Shown piece by piece: positions 1 through 8,471 of a stretch of 64,000 nt of DNA (the stretch's first letter is position 1; each line of letters begins with the position of its first letter). This stretch comes from JBBARC01 sp040400005 (GTDB lineage Bacteria; Pseudomonadota; Alphaproteobacteria; Acetobacterales; Acetobacteraceae). The stretch spans positions 49,505 through 113,504 of the forward strand of contig JBBARC010000003.1 of NCBI GenBank assembly GCA_040400005.1, read 5' to 3'. Both the position numbers and the translations under genes were made by a program. The notes under the pieces were generated by a model. It saw only the letters and a program-made list of their open reading frames with translations, did no database searches and was not told where the DNA came from.

Positions 1-297
1 GCTGAGGGACGCATTGGCAGTGATCACCACCACCGCACTATCGGTACCATCGGCACGCAACCGGCGCATAAGCTCGGTGCCTGGATAATCGGGCAGATCG
101 AGATCGAGCAGAATGGCATGGGGCTGCCAGGTTTTAGCAAGTTCAAAAGCATCGCCCGCGGTGGCCGCAATTTTAAGATCATGGCCGAGGCCAACCAGCA
201 AGGCGCGCAGCAATTCGGCCTGGCTTGGCGTATCTTCGACAATCAACACCCGCGCCTTAGGTGCGGATTGCGCGCCGGTCTCGGTGATGGCGGTCAT
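1..297 (-). CDS. Response regulator receiver domain (partial, runs off the window)
   Basis: Reading the minus strand from the ATG at 297 gives 99 open codons with no stop before the window edge. The translation begins MTAITETGAQSAPKARVLIV and continues with the ED acidic pair and the phospho-acceptor segment LLDLDLPDYPG, followed by VVVITANAS, which is the beta4 Ser/Thr region of a CheY-like receiver. The missing 3' part would hold the conserved Lys and any output domain. The ATG overlaps the TGA stop of the HPt gene (ATGA), so the two are probably translationally coupled. A receiver beside its own HPt protein suggests a phosphorelay arm at the end of the polysaccharide-export operon. The regulated target cannot be seen. 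Confidence 0.8.
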   Translation of the reverse strand, partial: MTAITETGAQSAPKARVLIVEDTPSQAELLRALLVGLGHDLKIAATAGDAFELAKTWQPHAILLDLDLPDYPGTELMRRLRADGTDSAVVVITANASLS

Positions 298-641
298 GCC
301 GGTAAAGCGCCGGTTTGCAAATACTGGATCAGGCTTGCCTGGGCAGCGACCGCCAAGGCCGAAATGGCGGCAGCGCTGGCCTCCATCGCGGGGCCGGGCG
401 GTTCTGCCCCATCCATGGCGACGCGGGCGCAATCTTCCAGTGCGGTTGCGGCAACCACGCCGGCCGCACCAGCGATGGCGTGGGCGGCGCGACGAAAGCG
501 ATCACTATCGCCGGCTGCGGCGGCATCGCGCAATTGTCCGCACAGCCGGTCCATATCGGTATGAAAGGCGCCAAGAATCGTCCGCAGATCATCGGTAGTT
601 ACATCATCGGCCAGTTGTGCCAGCAGGCCCGCGTTAATCAT
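294..641 (-). CDS. HPt (histidine phosphotransfer) domain protein
   Basis: This 115-residue all-helical protein fits a single HPt domain. The segment RAAHAIAGAAGVV (His54) matches the H-x-x-x-G motif in which the His relays phosphate between two receivers. A second helix, ALEDCARVA, follows as in typical HPt four-helix bundles. The ATG overlaps the end of the CpsD-like gene (638-641) and its stop overlaps the start of the response regulator, so it is embedded in the export operon. Family knowledge says HPt proteins have no enzymatic activity. The sensor kinase feeding it is not in the minus-strand operon; the hybrid-kinase-like gene near 15.2 kb is one possible partner (inference only). Confidence 0.75.
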   Translation of the reverse strand: MINAGLLAQLADDVTTDDLRTILGAFHTDMDRLCGQLRDAAAAGDSDRFRRAAHAIAGAAGVVAATALEDCARVAMDGAEPPGPAMEASAAAISALAVAAQASLIQYLQTGALPA

Positions 642-1318
642 GCCCGCACCGCCAGCATGGTTGCGCGGTGCAGGCGGTTGCGCAAGGCCGCCATAGCGCG
701 CGGTAAAAACGGCGCTAGCCGATAGGTTTCGCGTTCAAGCTCGGTCAGCAGCGAAGGATTATCGCGGTCATTCATCACCGAGCCGATCAGCCGGGCCCCG
801 GCAGCATCGAGTTTTTCGCGCGCAACCCTAATCGCCGATAGCGGCGTGCGCCCGGATAACACCGCAAGCACAGTCGCCTCGGCCGCTGCGGCCGCAGCCG
901 TTGCCGGCAGGTTTTCGTAATCGGTGCTCAGCACCGGTGCCGTATCCATCACAATAAGGCCATACTGGGCCGACCATTCGGCAATCTGGCCGGCAAGCTT
1001 GCCCGGCTCGCGCCAGCGTTCGCTACTGGCCTGTGATACGCTGGCGAGAACGGCAACGCCCAAGGCGGGCAGATCGATAATCTCATCGGGCGACGGCCTT
1101 ACGCCGAACAATCCTGCAACGCCCGGGCGCGCGAGGTTAAGATCAACCAGCAGCGCCGGCTTGCCGGCAAGCCCGGCGCGGCGGGCCAGCGCACTAGCGA
1201 TTAAGGTGGTGCCTTCGCCGCCATGGCTTGATACCACGGCAACACTGCGCGCATCGGTTTGGGCAACCGCCTGCCACAACGCTTCAACCTCGGGATGGTA
1301 GGGGGAAAGCATGGTCAT
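638..1318 (-). CDS. CpsD/BY-kinase-like P-loop protein of exopolysaccharide export, altered Walker A
   Basis: The 226-residue protein has the layout of the cytoplasmic domain of bacterial tyrosine kinases (CpsD/CapB/Wzc C-terminus). It has a P-loop-like SSHGGEGTTLIAS (about residues 30-42), a Walker A'-like ALLVDLNLARPGV and a Walker B-like YGLIVMDTAPVLS. The P-loop reads GEGTT where the family has GEGKT(T/S), so the invariant lysine is missing; the underlying codons are clear and there is no frameshift. No Tyr cluster is present at the C-terminus. ATP hydrolysis is therefore doubtful and the protein may be a structural or regulatory relic. Its start overlaps the stop of the SLBB export gene by 4 nt, which ties it to chain-length or export control. 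Confidence 0.7.
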   Translation of the reverse strand: MTMLSPYHPEVEALWQAVAQTDARSVAVVSSHGGEGTTLIASALARRAGLAGKPALLVDLNLARPGVAGLFGVRPSPDEIIDLPALGVAVLASVSQASSERWREPGKLAGQIAEWSAQYGLIVMDTAPVLSTDYENLPATAAAAAAEATVLAVLSGRTPLSAIRVAREKLDAAGARLIGSVMNDRDNPSLLTELERETYRLAPFLPRAMAALRNRLHRATMLAVRA

Positions 1319-3462
1319 AGCAGCACCTTGAACAGAGCAAAGATAGAAAGAACCGAGGCGGAATCGCGCACGCCATCCATAAAAATTTTCCAGTCGCTTT
1401 GACTGACCGATGGCACGTAAACCGTGTCGCCCGCCCGTACCAGCGGCAGGGTTGAGAAATTGCCGCTTTTGGCGAAATCAACCAGATTGAATAGCCGTGC
1501 CTGATTGCCGCAGCAGGATAAATTCACCACAACAATTTTTTCCTGCAGCGCATCGGTGGTCGGCCCGCCGGCTTCTGCCAGCAGATCGAGCACGGTCATC
1601 GCATCGGTAAACCGGTACCGCCCGGGGTGCGCCACTGATCCCAGCACACGCACAGTCTGGCCTGGCGCTTCCTCCAACCAGTTGCGGTTGCGATCCGGCA
1701 CAAAAATAACATCACCGGGTTTTACCACGGGCAGCAGTGTATCGTCGCCACTTTCAAAATACGCGGCCAAGTTCACCTGGCTCACCCGATCGCGCGCTTC
1801 ATTGCGATGCGATACCCGGATATTGAGAATATCGGCATTGGGCGTGGGACCATCGGCGGCACTCAGCACATCGAGAAAACTGAGATTGGGGGCAAACGCA
1901 TAGCGGCCGGGGTGGCCAACCGAGCCCATCACGTAAATAGCGCTACTCGCCTGCAGCTTGATCCAGGTTGCACGGTCATCATTGGGGGTTGCCGGCAGTT
2001 CCGGCACCACCACCGTGTAGCCGCCATGGATCACTGGCAGGCTGCCAGCGGCGCCGCCGTGATCGAGAAAATGCTGCAGGTTAAACACAATGCTGCGCCC
2101 GCCGTTATCGCCGGTAAGCACCTGCACGGCGTTAAGATCGCCGCGATCAGTGGGCCCGCCGGCCTGCGCCACCAGATCCAACAGCGACATATCGTCAGAC
2201 CATTCAAACCGGCCGGGGGCTTTAACCGATCCAATCACCCGCACGGCGCGTGACGTTGGCGTGCGCAGCCAGGACGCCTGTTCGTTATTTTCCACTTTTT
2301 CGGGGACGAAAACCGCGTCCCCGGAGGAAATTGCGGGCAATTTTATGTGGCCACCACCCTCGGTATAGGCCGACAGATCAAAATTTTCGACGCCGCCGCC
2401 GTCGCGCAGAATGCGTATCTGGCGGCTATCGGCGTAGCGTGTCGGGCCGCCGGAATTGGCCAGAATATCGAGAAATTTAGTGCCAGGGCGAATTTCGTAA
2501 GCGCCCGGCTTGGCAACTTCACCCATCACGTAAACCACATGTGGGCCGGCTTTAACTTCTTCGGTTTGCAAGGGCACAAAAATGGTGGTGCCCGCTTGCA
2601 ACGCTAGGTTGAGCGCCTGGTTGCCGCTGTCGAGATACACTTTGAGGTTAAAAATGCGCGGCTGGTTGCCGGCAATCACGCGGATCTGTTCGACACCTGC
2701 AAACCGGGTAACCCCGCCGGCCCGCAGCAACGCATCAACCGCCGTCATGCCGGGGCGGAAGGCAAAACTGCCAGGCGAAATCACTTCGCCAAACACCCTT
2801 ACGGCGGCACGGTTTTCGCCGGCATCCCCAGCAGATGCCAACTGCCGAGGATCGAAATCGATCTGCACATTGCCGGTCAGCGGTGATGCCGGCACAAAGA
2901 TTTCATCAAGTGACTGCAGCGTGGGCAGTAGGCTGAGATTGCCGCTATCGAGGTATTTTTTATAATCGAAAGCAATCGTTGCTCCGCCACGATGGATCTG
3001 CACGTGATCCAGCTGTGCGCCCTGTGTCAGGCCGCCGGCAGCATTCAGCGCCATCTGTACATTGGCGCCACCAGGCAAATCCACCGGCCCAGGTTGTTTG
3101 ACGTAACCCAGAACAGTCAGCGACAGCCGATGTTCTTTCAGCACCATGGTAAAGCGCGAAAGATCGCGAAAACTCACCGCCAGCGCATCGCGCACCCGCA
3201 CGCGGGCGGCATCCAAACCTAGGCCCGCCACCGGCACGCCACCCACCTCGGGCAGATCGATATTGCCGTCGCGGTCAATTTTGAACGGCTGGGTGAAACC
3301 ATCTTCGCCCGGCAATACCACCTGAATAACATCGCCCACCGCCAGCGGGGCCAGGCTTTGGCCCGTCGCGGCGTGCGCCATCCCCGCACCAGCGCCAAGC
3401 AGCACCAGGGTCACAATGATAAAAACCAGACGGCGCTCGAAGTTTCGGGTCACGCGGTGCAA
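1315..3462 (-). CDS. Polysaccharide export protein with six SLBB repeats (Wza-like)
   Basis: The 715-residue protein starts with a basic and hydrophobic signal peptide (MHRVTRNFERRLVFIIVTLV, cleavage probably after AHA). A Poly_export domain (LAVGDVIQVVLPGEDGF ... DRDGNIDLPEVGGVPVAG) follows. Six SLBB-type units then recur with the pattern V-x-G-x-V-x-x-PG ... L-x-x-AGG, near residues 115, 222, 310, 407, 513 and 606. Typical Wza proteins are about 380 residues with fewer SLBB units, so this is an extended form. The family forms the periplasmic/outer-membrane exit channel for capsule or EPS. No lipobox is seen here, but the adjacent upstream gene encodes a lipoprotein. A C-terminal hydrophobic segment (VLSIFALFKVLL) may anchor it. 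Confidence 0.85.
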   Translation of the reverse strand: MHRVTRNFERRLVFIIVTLVLLGAGAGMAHAATGQSLAPLAVGDVIQVVLPGEDGFTQPFKIDRDGNIDLPEVGGVPVAGLGLDAARVRVRDALAVSFRDLSRFTMVLKEHRLSLTVLGYVKQPGPVDLPGGANVQMALNAAGGLTQGAQLDHVQIHRGGATIAFDYKKYLDSGNLSLLPTLQSLDEIFVPASPLTGNVQIDFDPRQLASAGDAGENRAAVRVFGEVISPGSFAFRPGMTAVDALLRAGGVTRFAGVEQIRVIAGNQPRIFNLKVYLDSGNQALNLALQAGTTIFVPLQTEEVKAGPHVVYVMGEVAKPGAYEIRPGTKFLDILANSGGPTRYADSRQIRILRDGGGVENFDLSAYTEGGGHIKLPAISSGDAVFVPEKVENNEQASWLRTPTSRAVRVIGSVKAPGRFEWSDDMSLLDLVAQAGGPTDRGDLNAVQVLTGDNGGRSIVFNLQHFLDHGGAAGSLPVIHGGYTVVVPELPATPNDDRATWIKLQASSAIYVMGSVGHPGRYAFAPNLSFLDVLSAADGPTPNADILNIRVSHRNEARDRVSQVNLAAYFESGDDTLLPVVKPGDVIFVPDRNRNWLEEAPGQTVRVLGSVAHPGRYRFTDAMTVLDLLAEAGGPTTDALQEKIVVVNLSCCGNQARLFNLVDFAKSGNFSTLPLVRAGDTVYVPSVSQSDWKIFMDGVRDSASVLSIFALFKVLL

Positions 3463-3905
3463 GGCTCCTGGTTGGCCGCAAATACTGCGCGGGCGCGCGG
3501 CGCTGGGGTTACAATCGGCAGGGCGGCGAGATCGTGGTCGAGCGCTTGCAGGGTGCGTTCGGCGTCGTCCGGCATCAAACCGGCAAATTCACGTTCGGCA
3601 CGGGCGGCTTTTTCCCGCAGCACCAAAATCTGCCCGCCGTCACGGCCAACGCGATCTGCGCGATCGGCGGCGCTGTGCAACCCAGTCAGGCTGCAAGCCA
3701 GATGGCGGGCCGTGGGCGAACGCGACTGGCCCGCCGCCAAGGCGGGTTTGGCATATTCCGCCATGCCACCACCGATGGGGTCGGGCCAAGTGCTGCACGC
3801 GGTCTGGCACAGGGCGAGGGCGGCGATCACGCTGACAGCCAACAGCTGCGCTGCTGACCGGCGCCGGCCTTGGGTCTTGGGGGCGTGCCCGTAGCACCAC
3901 AACAT
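3450..3905 (-). CDS. Putative lipoprotein of the export operon, function unknown
   Basis: This 151-residue protein has a lipoprotein signal: a basic N-terminus, the hydrophobic stretch LLAVSVIAALALCQ, then the lipobox-like QTAC with the modified Cys followed by Ser. The mature part is Ala/Arg-rich and probably helical, with charged heptad-like stretches (LREKAARAEREFAGLM). No known family is recognised. It overlaps the SLBB gene by 13 nt and lies 3 nt downstream of the STAS gene, so co-expression with polysaccharide export is likely. It may act as an outer-membrane partner of the exporter, which itself lacks a lipobox; that role is inferred from position alone. Confidence 0.55.
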   Translation of the reverse strand: MLWCYGHAPKTQGRRRSAAQLLAVSVIAALALCQTACSTWPDPIGGGMAEYAKPALAAGQSRSPTARHLACSLTGLHSAADRADRVGRDGGQILVLREKAARAEREFAGLMPDDAERTLQALDHDLAALPIVTPAPRARAVFAANQEPCTA

Positions 3906-3907
3906 GC

Positions 3908-4309
3908 CTAGTTACTCACGGCGGCGGCGCCGCGGGTGAACATAGCGAACACCGGGCGGCGGACGGCGCGGGCGGGTTTGCTGAGCGGCAAGCCAAACAG
4001 ACCGGCAAGTCCGAGATCGGTAAGCATATGCAGCGGCTGGCCAGTGGCGCCGCGCAGGGTAAACTGCCGGCCGCTGGCTGTCGCCTGTTTGAACAGATGC
4101 GAAATGGCACCAACGCCGGAGCCGTCGATGGCCGACACATCGGTGAGATCAACCACCATCCGCTCGGCATCAATCCGCGCGGAATGTTCGATTTGCGGCC
4201 GTAAGGCTGCCACCCCGTCGGCATCAAGGCAGCCGGCAAGATGCAGGCAGATTTCCTGCAGGCCGTGGGATTCGGTGGTGCGTGTGGTCAGGCTGGTCTT
4301 GGTGAGCAG
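3908..4309 (-). CDS. STAS-domain protein (anti-sigma-factor-antagonist-like), start uncertain
   Basis: The protein contains a STAS domain: MVVDLTDVSAIDGSGVGAIS carries the conserved D-x-(S)-G-x-G loop that in SpoIIAA-type proteins holds the phosphorylated Ser. The first usable ATG/GTG is GTG at 4213, but this would cut off the first STAS strand and helix, which are readable in frame upstream (EICLHLAGCLDADGVAA). The in-frame stop is at about 4319. Between it and 4213 there is no ATG, GTG or TTG, only CTG codons. The CTG at 4309 is preceded by GGAG and is used here as a tentative start, giving 133 residues. It is the first gene of the export operon. Its partner kinase/anti-sigma factor is not visible. 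Confidence 0.6.
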   Translation of the reverse strand: MLTKTSLTTRTTESHGLQEICLHLAGCLDADGVAALRPQIEHSARIDAERMVVDLTDVSAIDGSGVGAISHLFKQATASGRQFTLRGATGQPLHMLTDLGLAGLFGLPLSKPARAVRRPVFAMFTRGAAAVSN

Positions 4310-4559
4310 GTCTCCGGTTCAGAGGTTTATCTCCGCTCACCAGCGCAAGCTTCGTGCCATTAACTAATCCCGTAATGCACCCGATCGCTTGCAATTTGCA
4401 ACGCCAAATGCACGCCAAGGCACGGAATCGGCCAGTTCGTGCAGCTTTGCCACTGGCAACGGCATTGGCCACGGGCATAGCAATTGCAAGCATCACGCCC
4501 ACGAAGGGGCCGCCGGCAAACCGGCTGGCCGCGAAACCATGCGGGAATGATTGACGGTG

Positions 4560-5579
4560 ATGGTGAACAACACAAACCGCTCGGCAGCCGGGGTGTGGCT
4601 GGTTTTAGATAGCCGGAACATGGGCGGCATTGAATCGCATGTTGCCGAACTTGCCGCCGGCCTGCTCGCGGCGGGGGACCAGCCGCGGGTGATGCTGCTG
4701 GCCGATTACGGCCCGCACCCACTGCGGCGCCGCCTGGCGGCTGAAGGTGTTGCGTGCGGTGTGTTAAACGGCACGCTCGGCGGGCTGGTCGCCGCCTTGC
4801 GCGCGGCACGGCCCCTGGTGATCCATAGCCATGGCTACAAAGCCAATGTCCTTTGCCGGCTTGCTGGGTTGGCCACCGGCACGCCACACGTCGCAACTTA
4901 TCACGCCGGCGAGCGGCCAGCTGGGCGGTTAGCACTGTACGATTGGGTTGATCGCTGGACCGCCTTTGCCGGCAAGCGCGTCGCGGTCAGCCGCCCAATT
5001 GCGGCGCGGCTGCCCTTTGGTGCGGCCCTGATCCCCAATTTTGTCGCCTTGCCGGCCAATGTGCCGCCCCCCACCAGTTGGCGGATCGGCTTTGCCGGGC
5101 GTTTGTCGCACGAAAAAGGCCCAGATATTTTTGCCCGACTTGCGCGCCAGTTGCCCGGTGCCGCGTTTTGCGCCTTTGGCGACGGCCCGATGCGCGCCGA
5201 GCTGGTGGCGGACCGGCCTAATAACCTAACCCTGATGGGGGCAGTCGATAGCATGGCACCGCATTGGGGCAGCATCGGTTTATTGGTGATCAGCTCACGC
5301 GCCGAAGGTCTGCCGTTGGCAGCCCTCGAAGCCATGGCGCATGGCGTGCCGGTGGCCGCCTTTGGCATGGGTGGGCTGCCCGATCTGATTAGCCACGGTA
5401 AAAACGGCTTTTTGGCGCAGTCCGGCGATGCCACTGCACTGGTCCGCGTGGTGACACAGTTTCTCGCCCTTAGTGAGCGCGCGCGGGCGGATTTGAGCAG
5501 CGCGGCGCGGCGGCGGATTGCGCAAGCCTACAGCCGGGCGGTCGGCGTGGAAGCGACACGCGCGCTGTATCTCAGTTGA
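4560..5579 (+). CDS. GT4-family glycosyltransferase
   Basis: The roughly 340-residue protein has two Rossmann domains of the GT-B fold. The N-terminal acceptor domain carries MGGIESHVAELAAGL, the C-terminal donor domain IGFAGRLSHEKGPDIF (the G-R-L-x-x-x-K-G signature). The EX7E-like element SRAEGLPLAALEAMAHGVPV holds the catalytic/binding glutamates. Such enzymes transfer sugars from nucleotide donors with retention of configuration, here probably during EPS repeat-unit assembly on a lipid carrier. ATG at 4560 is chosen; an in-frame TTG at 4551 also exists. The stop overlaps the reading frame of the next glycosyltransferase. The donor sugar cannot be deduced. Confidence 0.8.
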   Translation: MVNNTNRSAAGVWLVLDSRNMGGIESHVAELAAGLLAAGDQPRVMLLADYGPHPLRRRLAAEGVACGVLNGTLGGLVAALRAARPLVIHSHGYKANVLCRLAGLATGTPHVATYHAGERPAGRLALYDWVDRWTAFAGKRVAVSRPIAARLPFGAALIPNFVALPANVPPPTSWRIGFAGRLSHEKGPDIFARLARQLPGAAFCAFGDGPMRAELVADRPNNLTLMGAVDSMAPHWGSIGLLVISSRAEGLPLAALEAMAHGVPVAAFGMGGLPDLISHGKNGFLAQSGDATALVRVVTQFLALSERARADLSSAARRRIAQAYSRAVGVEATRALYLS

Positions 5580-5647
5580 GGCCAGCGCCGCAGCCCCCTG
5601 ACTGCACCCTGCCCTGCAACCTTGTTAGCAAAATAAAGACCCCTCCC

Positions 5648-6880
5648 ATGCACATCGCACCACGCCGCCAGATCACCCAGCAAGTGCCTAAAGCCAGCCC
5701 AGCGGTATCGGTGCTGTATGTGCTAAGCGCGTTTCCGGTCTTGTCAGAGACGTTTATTTCCAATGAAATCCGCGCCATGCGCGCACTTGGCAATGATTGC
5801 GTGCCGTTAGCGCTGCAGAATTTTCACGGCGCCTGCCAGCCCCAGGATGAAGGGTTTCGCGATGAAACCGTGCAGCTTGGCGATATCCCAGTCGCCAGCG
5901 CCGCCCTGGCGTGCGCAAAATTCAGCCCAGCAGGCTGGGCCCGTGCGTTGCAATTTTCGCGGCGCCAAACCGGCATCCCCACACGCAGCCTGATGTGGGC
6001 GGCGCTCAAAACCGCCCTGGTGGCGCGCGCCCATGGCTGCACCCATATCCACGCCCATTTCGCCCTGCCGGCGGCTGCCACCGCCATCACCGCCGCCAAG
6101 CTCGCTGGGCTGACATCATCTTTTACCGGCCATGGCTATGACATTTACGCAAGCCCCGCCGATCTTGCGATGAAACTGCAAAACGCCAGTTTTGCCGTGG
6201 CGGTGTGCGAAGACATGCGCCGCGATTTCGCCAATCTGGCCCCCAGCGCACGTATTGCCATGGTGCCATGCGGGATCGATCCCACACTGTTCCGCCCCAG
6301 GGCGGCCGCAGCCGCGCCGCGCAACGGCCGGCTGCTGGCGATTGGGCGGCTATGCGAACAGAAAGGCTACGACGTGCTGTTTGCCGCGCTCGCCGCCCTG
6401 CCCGCCGACCGGCGCCCGGTGATTGATATTGTTGGCGGCGGCGATCTGCAGGCGTGCTTGCGCAACCAGGTGGCGCAATTGGGTATCGACACGGCGGTGA
6501 ATTTTCTCGGCCCGCAGACCAGCACCTGGATTGCCGCCAACGGCCCGCAGTACGGGGGATTTGTCGCCCCCTACCGCATTTGCGCCAATGGCGACCGCGA
6601 TACCGGGCCGATCGTGGTGAAAGAAGCCCTGTCGATGGGGCTGCCGGTGGTGGCATCGGCGCTGATGGGGCTAAAAGAATCGGTCAACGATCGCTGCGGG
6701 CGGCTGGTGGCACCGGGCGATGTCGCGGCATTGGCCAGCGCATTGGTGTGGTTGACCGGGCTGCCGGAATCCCAAATTTGCGCGTTGGGTGAGGCTGGAC
6801 GCACGCATATTGCGGCGCATTTTTCGTTGGCTGGCCAGGCGCAGGGGCTGACGGCAGCTATCAGGGCCGCCCGTTCGTGA
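5648..6880 (+). CDS. GT4-family glycosyltransferase, WcaL/AmsK-like
   Basis: The roughly 410-residue GT-B protein begins with VLYVLSAFPVLSETFISNEI, the signature seen in colanic-acid/amylovoran-type glycosyltransferases (WcaL, AmsK). It then shows HIHAHFALPAA, SFTGHGYDIYA, and in the donor domain AIGRLCEQKGYDVL and GPIVVKEALSMGLPVVAS (EX7E region). The frame is open from a TTG at 5576, but the ATG at 5648 directly precedes the conserved core and is preferred. The stop overlaps the GTG start of the flippase (GTGA), so the two glycosyltransferases and the flippase form one unit for repeat-unit synthesis and export across the inner membrane. Confidence 0.8.
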   Translation: MHIAPRRQITQQVPKASPAVSVLYVLSAFPVLSETFISNEIRAMRALGNDCVPLALQNFHGACQPQDEGFRDETVQLGDIPVASAALACAKFSPAGWARALQFSRRQTGIPTRSLMWAALKTALVARAHGCTHIHAHFALPAAATAITAAKLAGLTSSFTGHGYDIYASPADLAMKLQNASFAVAVCEDMRRDFANLAPSARIAMVPCGIDPTLFRPRAAAAAPRNGRLLAIGRLCEQKGYDVLFAALAALPADRRPVIDIVGGGDLQACLRNQVAQLGIDTAVNFLGPQTSTWIAANGPQYGGFVAPYRICANGDRDTGPIVVKEALSMGLPVVASALMGLKESVNDRCGRLVAPGDVAALASALVWLTGLPESQICALGEAGRTHIAAHFSLAGQAQGLTAAIRAARS

Positions 6881-8355
6881 CCCGCATGCTAACAAGCTGG
6901 CAGCGTTTGCCCAAAGCGCTAACGATCTGGCGGCGCCTGCCGCAAGCAATGCAAGACGCCGCCTGGTATGGCGCAAGCCTGGGCTGGACCAAGGCACTGG
7001 CAATGCTCACCTTGCCCTTTTTAACCGCCTACCTCATGCCGGCCGATTTTGCGCGGATCGAATTGCTCTCCAGTGCTGCCGAAATTGCTGCCCTGTTTGC
7101 CTGCGCCGGCCTGGTCGATACCGCCTACCGGTTTGCCGGCGCCGGCGGCGAGGCCGGGGGGCGGGCGGCAGGCGAAATACTCGGGCTTGCCCTGGTTCTG
7201 GCCGCAACCGGGTTAGGGCTAACGTGGCTTTTGGCGCCGCACATTGCCGCCCACATGCCGCTTGCCGTGCGGCCTCGTGAAATCTTGCTGCTGGGCATTG
7301 CGGTATCGCTGGAATCGCTGATCGCGGTGCCAATGGCGATGCTGCGCATCACCGGCCGGGCCGGGCGCTATGCGCTAACCGCCAGCGCGCGCGCCACGCT
7401 GCAATCGGGCCTGGTGGTGGTGCTGCTGGTGTCCGGGTTTGGTGTCGCCGGCGTGCTCGGCGCCGGGGCAATTGCCGCGGTCAGTGCCGCCGTGGTGCTA
7501 ACCGCCGCCCAACGGCGGGAAACCGGCCTGCGCGTGCAACCGGCGCAATGGGGGCGCTTGCTGGCCTACGGCGTGCCGCTGATTGGCAGTGGGCTGGCCA
7601 GCTTTGTGCTCGGCACCGCCGATCGCTGGTTGCTGGCCGGCCACGTATCGGCGCAATCACTTGGGCATTATGCCCTGGCGGCGAAAATTTCGCTGATCGC
7701 GGCCTTGCTAACCCAGCCGTTTGAATTGTGGTGGTATCCGCGCCGGTTGGCCGTGCTGGCCGCGGCCGGCGGTGCCGCCCGCAGCGCGCGCATCGCCAGC
7801 GCCGGGCTAGTACTTACTATGCTGGCGGCCGCCGCAACCGCCTGCGCCGGGCCGATTTTGATCCGTGCGTTGACCCCGGTTTCTTACCATGCGGCGATCA
7901 TCTATGTGCCGTTGCTGGCGGCGTGCCTGGCGCTGCAAAGTGCTGGCAGTTTGGTGAATGTCGGCTGTTACGCGCGCCGCACCGGCATGGTGCCAATGGC
8001 GATAAATGGTGCTGCCGCCGTGGTAGCCTTAGCCGGCTATGTGCTGTTCATCCCGCATCACGGGATTGATGGGGCGATTGGCGCAACGCTTGCCGCCCAA
8101 AGCGTGCGGCTGGTGCTGTTCTATGGGGTGGCGCAGCGCCTGGTGGCACTGCCGTGGCGCTTTGCGCCGCTGGTGGCGCCGGCAGGGTTTTCGGTGGCCT
8201 CCGCCATGGCTGCGCAAAGCCACCTGCCAGTGGCATCAGCCTTAGCGATCGCGTCCGCATTGTGGCTGGCCGCCCTGGGCTGCGCCTGGGCCGGCGGCGT
8301 GCTGGGTAGCGGTGCGGGGCCCACCGCAGGTGCCGTCAACCCCGCCGCAATTTAG
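6877..8355 (+). CDS. Wzx-type polysaccharide flippase (MOP superfamily)
   Basis: The 492-residue, strongly hydrophobic protein has about 12-14 membrane segments. An amphipathic N-terminus leads into LPFLTAYLMPADFARIELLS, matching the start of Wzx/polysaccharide_synt proteins, and FVLGTADRWLLAGHVSAQSL resembles the conserved mid-protein substrate-site region. The family flips undecaprenyl-linked repeat units from the cytoplasmic to the periplasmic face. The start is GTG at 6877, overlapping the upstream glycosyltransferase stop. Downstream, three 19-bp repeats separate it from the convergent deacetylase gene. A lipid II-type flippase is a formal alternative, but the glycosyltransferase context favours EPS. 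Confidence 0.8.
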   Translation: MTRMLTSWQRLPKALTIWRRLPQAMQDAAWYGASLGWTKALAMLTLPFLTAYLMPADFARIELLSSAAEIAALFACAGLVDTAYRFAGAGGEAGGRAAGEILGLALVLAATGLGLTWLLAPHIAAHMPLAVRPREILLLGIAVSLESLIAVPMAMLRITGRAGRYALTASARATLQSGLVVVLLVSGFGVAGVLGAGAIAAVSAAVVLTAAQRRETGLRVQPAQWGRLLAYGVPLIGSGLASFVLGTADRWLLAGHVSAQSLGHYALAAKISLIAALLTQPFELWWYPRRLAVLAAAGGAARSARIASAGLVLTMLAAAATACAGPILIRALTPVSYHAAIIYVPLLAACLALQSAGSLVNVGCYARRTGMVPMAINGAAAVVALAGYVLFIPHHGIDGAIGATLAAQSVRLVLFYGVAQRLVALPWRFAPLVAPAGFSVASAMAAQSHLPVASALAIASALWLAALGCAWAGGVLGSGAGPTAGAVNPAAI

Positions 8356-8405
8356 GTGCGCCTGCGCCGGCGGGCAGGGCTAATGCAAACCGCCACGCCG
8401 GTTAG

Positions 8406-8457
8406 AGATAAAACCGGGGGCTAAAGATAACACCGGGGGTTCAAGAGTAGACCGGGC
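8406..8457. repeat. Three tandem 19-bp repeats
   Basis: Units start at 8406, 8425 and 8444 with a period of 19 bp. The core of each is AGATAA-like followed by ACCGGGGG (the third is the most diverged). They occupy the short gap between the convergent flippase and deacetylase genes. No T-run terminator is seen. They may be replication slippage or a protein-binding array. Confidence 0.7.
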
Positions 8458-8471
8458 ACACAGGTAACAAT

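Noticed and set aside
4224..4502. Minus-strand open frame before the STAS gene
   Set aside because: Cys/Arg/His-rich composition, no family, and out of frame with the STAS domain that continues through this region.
8406..8457. CRISPR array
   Set aside because: Units are 19 bp, directly adjacent without spacers, only three copies, and no cas genes occur; the same applies to the arrays at 10542 and 54779.
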